From SFTJ01 sp905210415 (GTDB taxonomy: Bacteria > Bacteroidota > Bacteroidia > Bacteroidales > Muribaculaceae), in the NCBI GenBank assembly GCA_902476295.1, contig CABSDC010000015.1, positions 1 to 36,916 of the forward strand: 36,916 nt of DNA. The letters are read 5' to 3'. The notes beneath the pieces were generated by a model. That model did not search any database. It worked only from the letters and a program-made list of their open reading frames with translations, and was not told where the DNA came from. The position numbers and the translations under genes are program-made. This document shows positions 17,172-24,601 of the stretch, in pieces. How positions within the stretch are numbered: the first letter of the stretch is position 1; each line of letters starts with the position of its first letter.

Positions 17172-20100
17172 TCATCGCAAAATCACCTTTTCAACCTTCT
17201 TGCCTTGACGCTTAATAAACACCCCATTTTCAGGATTGTTCACCTTCACGCCTTGGAGGTTGAAGTATTCTACAGGAGTATTGTCATCGTCAATAGTGAT
17301 ATCGCTGATGCCACTCACCTTGCGAGTCACGGTCTGCATAGCAGGAGTTTCCTTACGGTTGTCGGTTGTAGGGATAGTGAATACGCCAAGATAGTGACCA
17401 GCAGCCACAAGGTTGCCAGCGTAGTCAAACGCCATCTGCTCGATGCACTTACCGTTGGTGTTACGGCGAGAAGCCACACCAATCTCATGATTAAAGCTGT
17501 AGCGAGGAGTAATTGTAGGAGTATTTTCCTTCCAAGTCACATCGAAGAATTGCAATAAGCCACCCTCGTCGTTCACACAAAGAGTAGCGCCATCCGCGCT
17601 AACAGCAATACCACTACCAGCAGCACCTGCCAACAAATAAGCATTTTCATCACGACCTTGATTGAATGTGATATTGCCCTCGTAGTCTACAAATAGCAAT
17701 GCTGGAGAGTTGACAGAAGTTGTTTGCACAACTTCTGAAGCGCAAACCCAAATACCTTGCTCCACTGGCACGATTGTAGCATCATCGTTGATCTTCGATG
17801 GCATTTCAATCACCTTGTTTGGAGCCAAGCCCCATGTAGCAGCCACAACACCGTTGGCATTACCAACATTATACACATTGATAACATTTTTGCCAGCCGA
17901 ATTCTTCATGAACGCATACATCTTAGTATCGGCACCTTCGCCACGGAATGCCACGCTATTTGCCACACCAGCAACATCAGCGCCACCAGTGAAGAATGCA
18001 GAGAATGCACCATTAACGGCATCAGCACCAGCACGCAATACGCCAGGAGTGTTACCAGCTGTTTCCATCAGATATGCGTTACCGTTTGCATCCAATGCCA
18101 TGCTTGCATTGGTGTAGTAAGCACCTGTGTAAGGCGCAGCATTTTCGCGAGCATACGATTGATTGTAGACATACACGCCATTCTTAGCGTTGTTCTTACC
18201 AACAAAATCAGATACATAAATCTTACCCATATTTGGTGATGCAGGAGAAGCATCCACAACTGCGTAAGCACGATTCAATGCATAATCGCCATCCTTTGTG
18301 AGAAGGTTACGAATACCAGCCACATTGTCGCTTGCCACTTCCACAGCCCACTTCAATTGTTGAGCGCCTTCACCTGGCAATTCTGTTGCAGCCACAACCA
18401 CTTCGTTGTTGCCTTCCTTCACTTCGTCGATTGCTGTTTCACCAACCTTAGCACCTGAAGCAGCATCGTAGAAAATCAACTTACCGCCACGAGTGCAATC
18501 GTCAGTTGCATTAAATGCAAATGTGAAGTTGTCGTCAGCCTCAGTCACCTTCAAGCCATAAGCATATACGCCCTTGAATTGTTCTTGATCAACGCCTTCG
18601 GTAGTGAAGCGAGACATTGCGCCGTCGGCATTGAGGTAAAGCGACATATCAGTGCCGTTAACACCTGAATAAACGTTTACAAATGTAGGTTGTGCAGCAG
18701 CCATATCAGTACCCGTAGTTTCAATCAATTGTGCTTTGTCAAGACCACCGGTAACATCATACAGAGCCACGCCCACGTTTGCGCCCTTACCATCGGTCTT
18801 AGGCACTACAGCAAGCACATGCTTAGCATATTTGAAGAACGATGTGTTGCCAGCAGCAGCCGAAACCACATCTTCGCTAAGCTTGCTACCATATACTGGA
18901 GCAGTGGCGTCACCAGAAATTGAGAATTCAAAAGGAGTGACTTTAGAGCCGTCAATAATGAATGCCTTGTCGGCAAATGGCGATGTAGACAACTGATAGT
19001 CAGCGCCAAGCAACGACACTTTGAAGCGAGTCTTATCTTGATTGCGAATAGTGCCAATCAAGCCCTTGCGCGTAATAGAGAACATTGGGAAACGGATTTC
19101 ATCGGAAGAGCCACTATTTTGAGCAGTAGTGATCACAGTGCAATCATCAGAGCGACCATTCACTGCCATAGTGCTACCAGTGATAGAATTAAAGAAGTTA
19201 CCGCTGGTGTAGTTGTCAGACGATGTAAACCATATCTGAGGATTGCCCTTAGGAGCACGAGTCTTTTCATCGCGATCCCAACGATACATACGCAAAACAG
19301 TAGAAGGAGTAAATGTGGCAGCCACTTGGTTACAAGCCACGAGAATAGAGTCGCTTGTCATAGCAATGTCGCTCAAAGCGAGCAATTCGTTGCCGTCGTT
19401 TGGCATACCCACACCCTCGGTGCTGATATCAAACAATTTGGCTTGAGTCTTAGCATCGAAGCAATAGATGTAAGGCTTCTTTTGAGCGTCGAGAGCGAGC
19501 ACATACACAGAGTCGCCCTTAGCCACCTCACGACGTATGGTCTTGTCGGCAAGCACATCAATCTTCTTGCTCACGAAATCCTTACGCATATCATATTTGC
19601 TTGACACTGTGAGCCATTCGTCTTGAATAGGGTCAGGATAATTATAAGTAGGATTTTCCACATAACCCTCAGCCTCAAGCTGAATGATAGGATAAGTGGT
19701 TTCGCACGATGTCACGCTGTAAGTAGGATTTTCACGGCCATACTCGTCGTTGAGAGCGAAAGCCGATTTATAGCCCTCAGCCTCCACGTTGATAGTGTAG
19801 TCGTCGCCAGGCTCAAGACCTTCAAATACAAACACACCGTTATACTCATTGTCGGTAGTGTACTTCTTCAGTTCCACACCACCCTTGTAGAGAGTAACCA
19901 CAGCGCCATTAATAGGCTTGAAGATATCCTTGGATGTAGGATTGCCGTGATAATACATGCTCACGAAAGTCTCGTGAAGGTCTTTCACCGAACCCATAAT
20001 GTAGCCAGTGTTTTCGGTTTCCCAACCGAACCAAGCTGCCACGCCACGAGCCAAGCGCACACCTTCCTGACCGCAATAGTCGCGATTTAATGCACGATGG

Positions 20101-20846
20101 CGAGCAGGTTGATAAGTGTGGCAATAACCCTCAGAGAGGAAGCCGTTGGAAGTGTTGCGGCGAAGCACGCCCAGATAACCAGCAGCTTTCTTAACATTAT
20201 CTGCCGGAGTATTATACTTATAATAGAATGTCAAGTCGCCCACGATACGCACAGCAGTGCTTGAATACACGTCGATGCCGTTAGAATCCAATATTGGCCA
20301 CAGCGTTTCTGCCATAGCACGGCTTGTCTTTTGATATTCCAATGAACGTTCGCCTTCCCACATGTTTTCGTCGTCGGCAGCAGGCACTGAATAACCATTG
20401 TAGATAAGCAACGACAAGTTGGTAGAACCGCCCTCTGTGCCAGCATCGGAGTGAATCGACAAGAAATAGTCGGTATTAAAAGCATTACACTCCTCGGCAA
20501 TCTCAGTAAGATTGCGATTATACAATTCCTCGTCAGCAGCCCCCTTCACATAAGGATAAGGACCGTTTTTCACACGAGAATACATGATATTTGCCTTTGG
20601 CACACCCCATTTTTCGAGGGTTGCACCCATCTTAAGGCCTTTCCACAAGTTGGTGTTCGACTCATAGAAGCCACAAGTGTCGCCAGTGGCATGGTTGATT
20701 GTAGCCATATTACGGTCGTTAGGGCCCCAACTACCGTGACCAGGGTTGATATAAATACGCGCTTGGGTCTTGGTGAGATTTCCACCAGCCAAGGCTGTTG
20801 CGGTTGCAATAAACACAGCCGACATTGTAATCAATAGTTTTTTCAT
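17172..20846 (-). CDS. Large secreted N-acetylmuramoyl-L-alanine amidase (Amidase_3) with propeller-like region and T9SS-like tail
   Basis: Amidase_3 enzymes are zinc hydrolases that cut the amide bond between MurNAc and the stem peptide of peptidoglycan. Signal peptide residues 1-20 (ATALAG) are followed by the catalytic domain, about 28-275. The zinc ligands are visible as INPGHG (His37), FYESN (Glu62) and SIHSDAG (His132), and FLSEGYCHTYQ supplies the catalytic Glu239, so the site looks complete. Next come a carboxypeptidase-regulatory-like Ig domain (about 310-365; VFEGLEPGDDYTINVEAEGY) and roughly 780 residues of beta-propeller-like sequence that recalls DUF4623. The tail from SGISDITIDDDN has YFNLQGVKVNNPENGVFI and KVEKVILR, typical of T9SS sorting domains. 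At 1224 residues it is several times longer than housekeeping division amidases such as AmiC, which points to an extracellular degradative role. It is the last gene of the minus-strand operon, 18 bases after the small propeller gene. Confidence 0.93.
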   Translation of the reverse strand: MKKLLITMSAVFIATATALAGGNLTKTQARIYINPGHGSWGPNDRNMATINHATGDTCGFYESNTNLWKGLKMGATLEKWGVPKANIMYSRVKNGPYPYVKGAADEELYNRNLTEIAEECNAFNTDYFLSIHSDAGTEGGSTNLSLLIYNGYSVPAADDENMWEGERSLEYQKTSRAMAETLWPILDSNGIDVYSSTAVRIVGDLTFYYKYNTPADNVKKAAGYLGVLRRNTSNGFLSEGYCHTYQPARHRALNRDYCGQEGVRLARGVAAWFGWETENTGYIMGSVKDLHETFVSMYYHGNPTSKDIFKPINGAVVTLYKGGVELKKYTTDNEYNGVFVFEGLEPGDDYTINVEAEGYKSAFALNDEYGRENPTYSVTSCETTYPIIQLEAEGYVENPTYNYPDPIQDEWLTVSSKYDMRKDFVSKKIDVLADKTIRREVAKGDSVYVLALDAQKKPYIYCFDAKTQAKLFDISTEGVGMPNDGNELLALSDIAMTSDSILVACNQVAATFTPSTVLRMYRWDRDEKTRAPKGNPQIWFTSSDNYTSGNFFNSITGSTMAVNGRSDDCTVITTAQNSGSSDEIRFPMFSITRKGLIGTIRNQDKTRFKVSLLGADYQLSTSPFADKAFIIDGSKVTPFEFSISGDATAPVYGSKLSEDVVSAAAGNTSFFKYAKHVLAVVPKTDGKGANVGVALYDVTGGLDKAQLIETTGTDMAAAQPTFVNVYSGVNGTDMSLYLNADGAMSRFTTEGVDQEQFKGVYAYGLKVTEADDNFTFAFNATDDCTRGGKLIFYDAASGAKVGETAIDEVKEGNNEVVVAATELPGEGAQQLKWAVEVASDNVAGIRNLLTKDGDYALNRAYAVVDASPASPNMGKIYVSDFVGKNNAKNGVYVYNQSYARENAAPYTGAYYTNASMALDANGNAYLMETAGNTPGVLRAGADAVNGAFSAFFTGGADVAGVANSVAFRGEGADTKMYAFMKNSAGKNVINVYNVGNANGVVAATWGLAPNKVIEMPSKINDDATIVPVEQGIWVCASEVVQTTSVNSPALLFVDYEGNITFNQGRDENAYLLAGAAGSGIAVSADGATLCVNDEGGLLQFFDVTWKENTPTITPRYSFNHEIGVASRRNTNGKCIEQMAFDYAGNLVAAGHYLGVFTIPTTDNRKETPAMQTVTRKVSGISDITIDDDNTPVEYFNLQGVKVNNPENGVFIKRQGKKVEKVILR

Positions 20847-20864
20847 CGTATCTATCCTCCCCTG

Positions 20865-21770
20865 TTATTTGAGATTAATCATATAAGTTTCACCCTCGTT
20901 GGTGCTGAAGACAATCTTCTTGCCATTAGCACTTGGATAAGGATACATCGCAGTAAGAGTAGAGTCGGTGAGCACTTGGCGCTTGCCATCGAGAGTTGTA
21001 GCCACGATTTCAGAAGATACTATCACATGGCCGTTGTCGGTATCGTTCATACCCACAATCACACTATTGTCGAGCCACTTTGCAGCACGCACTTTGCCAA
21101 GGTCGGCAACAATCTTGCCATTAAGGTCGCACACATAGCAACCTCTGCCACACACATAGTAGCACACCTTGCTGCCATCTGGCGAAACAGATGGCCAAAT
21201 ATAACTGAATTGCTCACCGTTTGGCGACAAAGTCTTTGTCTTGCCATTCACGTCAAGCACCAATTGTCGGTTGACAATCGAAGCCACTGGCGCAGTGCGC
21301 TTAGCAGCGCGTGTAGAAGACAAAGCCGTCTTAGTGGCACGGCCATTATTCATCAGCACAGCAGTCTGTCCCTGCACGCTCACAGCATTCACGTTGCGAG
21401 CAGCCTTAACGAGCTGCTTCTTTGCACCTGTAGCAAGATTCTTCACATTAACATCGGTATAACGAAGACCCTCAACGAAAGAATCCTCGCGATACACCAC
21501 AGTGCTACCATCGCTCGAGATTACGGCATTCTGGCCGGCACCGCGAGCCGATGAAATCACTTCAATCTTTTGCTTAGTCAAATCATACTTGGCCAAACCA
21601 TTGAGTTGAGCACCTGTAAGCAACAGGTAGTCACCCTTTGGGCTAATGCCAGCCACAACGCTTGCGCGTGTGCCCTTGAGGTCGATTTTCTCTACCGAGC
21701 CTACATTGAGCACTTGCGCAAATACTGCAGTTGTTATGGTTACGGCCAATGAAACGAATAGTTTTCTCAT
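20865..21770 (-). CDS. Secreted TolB-like (PD40) beta-propeller protein
   Basis: The 301-residue protein has a signal peptide ending in AVFAQ and four or more PD40/TolB-type blade motifs: ISPKGDYLLLTG, ISSDGSTVVYRED, VSPDGSKVCYYVCG and PSANGKKIVFSTNEG. Such propellers usually mediate binding and have no catalytic site of their own. The blade near residue 200 contains a cysteine cluster, CYYVCGRGCYVC, that is unusual for a periplasmic propeller; disulfides or metal binding are possible. There is no T9SS-like tail and no lipobox, so it is probably periplasmic or released. It lies between the GHL10 gene (32 bases) and the amidase gene (18 bases) in the same operon, which suggests that it binds the same wall-derived substrate or helps one of these enzymes. 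No named family beyond PD40 is claimed. Confidence 0.85.
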   Translation of the reverse strand: MRKLFVSLAVTITTAVFAQVLNVGSVEKIDLKGTRASVVAGISPKGDYLLLTGAQLNGLAKYDLTKQKIEVISSARGAGQNAVISSDGSTVVYREDSFVEGLRYTDVNVKNLATGAKKQLVKAARNVNAVSVQGQTAVLMNNGRATKTALSSTRAAKRTAPVASIVNRQLVLDVNGKTKTLSPNGEQFSYIWPSVSPDGSKVCYYVCGRGCYVCDLNGKIVADLGKVRAAKWLDNSVIVGMNDTDNGHVIVSSEIVATTLDGKRQVLTDSTLTAMYPYPSANGKKIVFSTNEGETYMINLK

Positions 21771-21802
21771 TGTCGTGAAATGTTTAGTTTAGTTCAGTTT
21801 AT

Positions 21803-24535
21803 TTATCTTTTTACGTATTTCAACTTATAGGTTTGCTCACCTGCCTTTACGCAGATCACATATGCGCCGTCGTTGAGTTGGTCGAGCGCAACTTGTGCCT
21901 CAGCGCCCTCAGTTTCGTAAAGGGCAACCTTAGCGCCAAGCATTGTCACAGCCCACACAGAGATGTGTTGAGCCGATTCAGCCTTCACATTGAGCACATT
22001 GCCATTGATAGCCACAGAAGTATCACCATCTTTCACCTCGCCAATGCCGCTTGAGTCGCTGCTATATACAAACGAAATCGCAGAGCTCCAATCAGTTTCG
22101 TGCAACACGTTTTCAGCATCGTAATAGCTTGCTTTAGCGCGAGCATAATATGTCTGACCATCTACCAACGGATTTTTGCGTGAAATCTTTATGTCGGCTG
22201 CAGGCACACCATTCTGATAATTCTGAAGTTGCTTTTGCGCCTTAGAGCCACCGAAAGCATCAGTTTTGTCAACCTGAATAGTCACAAATTCTGCACCGTC
22301 TTGAGGATTGATTTCAATCATAGCATTGCTATAGCAGATACCTCCATTTACAGGATTCTTAAATGTTGGCACAGTGCAAGGCATAGCCTTAGTGCGGAAT
22401 GTTACGTAATCAGAGGTGCGACCGTTAACAGCCACTCTTGCATAGTAAACTGTGTTAGGGTGCAATTCATATACCTTAGCTTCGTAAGAGCCAGTGTTTG
22501 ACTTGCGAGTGAGAACAATGTTTTCGAATGCTTCGTCGGTAGATACCTCAAGTGTAGCAACAACATCGCTTGACGATGCGTTCCATGAGAATGTCACCTT
22601 AGGATCGAGGTTGTTTGAGCCATCAGCTGGAGCAGTCATCGCAACAAGAGTAAAAGTAAACCAACGTGCTTCAGATACACCGTCGTTCTTACCCTTTGCT
22701 GTAGAGTGTACTCTCCAATACACCTTCTTATTCTTATCAATATAGTTGTAAACTTCGCTCAATGGGAGTGAAGCGGTGGTAGTCTGAGCTGACTTCACGA
22801 TTTTTGAGAAATCGGCATCTTCAGAGAATTCCACTACATAGCGTTCGGCGCCAGTAACAGCATTCCATTGGAATGTAAAGTCTTTGTCGGTAATGAATCC
22901 ATCTTGTGGAGCCACCAAAACTGGAGCTACAAGCGATTCGCTATAGTTTGGCTTCCAGAATGATGGAGTCCATTCATTGCCATAACGGTCGTAAGGGCAT
23001 ACTGCGAAGTAATAGCCGCAACGATATTCCTCAGGCACGATAAGCGATGTGCCATAAGTAGCACCAATCAGATAATCAACTTCCTTAGCAAACGATTCTG
23101 GAGTCATGCCATTAGGCACAGCATACACGCTATAGCGCATGTTGGTCATTGCATCCCAAGTGAGCTTGCTATCCTCGTCGTAAACAAAGTTTTGCACCTT
23201 ACCAGGGTCGGTGGCTTGCTTTTTCCATGTCATCGCAGGCATCAATGCCGGACGCGAGAAAAGGTGACGCTTCAAGTAGTGACCAAACGATGGCTTTGAA
23301 CCGATAGTGTAGATGTATTTGCAAGAATAGAAAATCGAACCACAAGAGCCGTTGAGAGAACTATTGCGATTGGTGATAATCTGGTTGGCATATTCAGAGA
23401 ACTTGTTGTTGTTAGGACCACCAGCAAAGTCTGGCTCTACAATCGCAGCAAGGCTGTTGAGTTCTGGAGCAGTAACATCAGAAGAACTTGTCAACGAAGA
23501 GATTGACTGCGACACAAACAAGTGGCGATTAAACTTCTTCACCACCATGCTCCACCAAGGCACCAATTTGCCATAAGCGTTTGTGCTGTGCTCCATAGTC
23601 CAATATACTTGTGGCGAGATAAAGTCGATCAAGCCATTATCAAGCCATTCCATAATATCGATGTATTGGCTGCCGTAGTTGTTGTCGTAAGGAGCAGGAC
23701 ATTTTTCGATGCCATACTTATCAGCCAATTCCTTGGTTGTGTAGGTTGCACCTTGAGGAGCTTGTCCGAAGCGCACCCATGGCTTAGTTTCCTCAATCAT
23801 CTTATATAACTTACGCATCAAGTCGGTAACGTTTTTGCGACGCCAATCGGCTTGCGAGAGCGTACCGCCAGCGCTTTTATAAGCATTGTATGTAGAGGCA
23901 TCCTCGCTCATCGACGCACCATTGTAATAATAGTCGTCGAAAAGCATACCGTCTACGTCGTAGTTGCTGATGATTTCCTTACAAATCTTCACGATGTGGT
24001 CTTGCACTTCGCCCATACCAGGATTGAGAATCTGTCCGCTACCGGCATTTATCACCCAGCCCTTTTCAACATATCCTGTGCCATCGCCAGCAGTGCCGCC
24101 CGATGTAGCAGAAGAGTTGAAGCGATAAGGGTTTACCCAAGCGTGGCATTCCAAACCGCGCTTGTGGCATTCTTCCACAAAATATGCAAATGGATCCCAT
24201 CCTGGGTTCTTTCCACGTGTACCAGTGAGCCAGCTTGCCCAAGGTTCGTAGCTCGACTTATACATGGCGTCGCTCATGCCACGCACTTGGAAATTCACTG
24301 CGTTGAAATTGTTTACCTGTAGAGAGTCGAGCATTTTTGTCATCTCCTGTTTCTGCTTGGTGATAGTAGCTTCCGAACCAGTTGACTCGGTTTTAGGCCA
24401 ATCCAGTCCCCATACTGTAGCAACCCACGCCGAACGCATTTCTAATTTCGGCGTAATAATGTCTACGGCACTCGCTATCTTCACAGAAAAAGCGAGCAGT
24501 GCCATTGACAATAAAAATTTAATAGATAATTTCAT
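21803..24535 (-). CDS. GHL10 (DUF187, DigH/YngK-like) glycoside hydrolase with FN3-type domains and T9SS-like tail
   Basis: The N-terminal 400 residues are a GHL10-type TIM barrel. After a signal peptide (IASAV) come MRSAWVATVWGLDWP, NAVNFQVRGMSDAMY, ECHAWVNPYRFN (131-140), DVDGMLFDDYYYN with Asp200/Asp201, and LIDFISPQVYW, all family hallmarks. E. coli DigH (YddW), of this family, cleaves glycan strands of peptidoglycan from which the peptides have been removed; B. subtilis YngK is another relative. Residues about 440-815 hold four repeated FN3-like beta-domains (for example FQWNAVTGAERYVVEFSED and FSWNASSSDVVATLEVSTD). The last 85 residues look like a T9SS C-terminal domain ending in YKLKYVKR. 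It is in one operon with the amidase, whose product (peptide-free glycan) would be the substrate expected from DigH. Other activities are possible, since few GHL10 enzymes have been characterised. Confidence 0.9.
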   Translation of the reverse strand: MKLSIKFLLSMALLAFSVKIASAVDIITPKLEMRSAWVATVWGLDWPKTESTGSEATITKQKQEMTKMLDSLQVNNFNAVNFQVRGMSDAMYKSSYEPWASWLTGTRGKNPGWDPFAYFVEECHKRGLECHAWVNPYRFNSSATSGGTAGDGTGYVEKGWVINAGSGQILNPGMGEVQDHIVKICKEIISNYDVDGMLFDDYYYNGASMSEDASTYNAYKSAGGTLSQADWRRKNVTDLMRKLYKMIEETKPWVRFGQAPQGATYTTKELADKYGIEKCPAPYDNNYGSQYIDIMEWLDNGLIDFISPQVYWTMEHSTNAYGKLVPWWSMVVKKFNRHLFVSQSISSLTSSSDVTAPELNSLAAIVEPDFAGGPNNNKFSEYANQIITNRNSSLNGSCGSIFYSCKYIYTIGSKPSFGHYLKRHLFSRPALMPAMTWKKQATDPGKVQNFVYDEDSKLTWDAMTNMRYSVYAVPNGMTPESFAKEVDYLIGATYGTSLIVPEEYRCGYYFAVCPYDRYGNEWTPSFWKPNYSESLVAPVLVAPQDGFITDKDFTFQWNAVTGAERYVVEFSEDADFSKIVKSAQTTTASLPLSEVYNYIDKNKKVYWRVHSTAKGKNDGVSEARWFTFTLVAMTAPADGSNNLDPKVTFSWNASSSDVVATLEVSTDEAFENIVLTRKSNTGSYEAKVYELHPNTVYYARVAVNGRTSDYVTFRTKAMPCTVPTFKNPVNGGICYSNAMIEINPQDGAEFVTIQVDKTDAFGGSKAQKQLQNYQNGVPAADIKISRKNPLVDGQTYYARAKASYYDAENVLHETDWSSAISFVYSSDSSGIGEVKDGDTSVAINGNVLNVKAESAQHISVWAVTMLGAKVALYETEGAEAQVALDQLNDGAYVICVKAGEQTYKLKYVKR

Positions 24536-24601
24536 TTAATTTGTTTATTGTTTTATATTATTTCTATCGTGTTATGTTGTTATCTTTCAGCGCAATATCA
24601 A

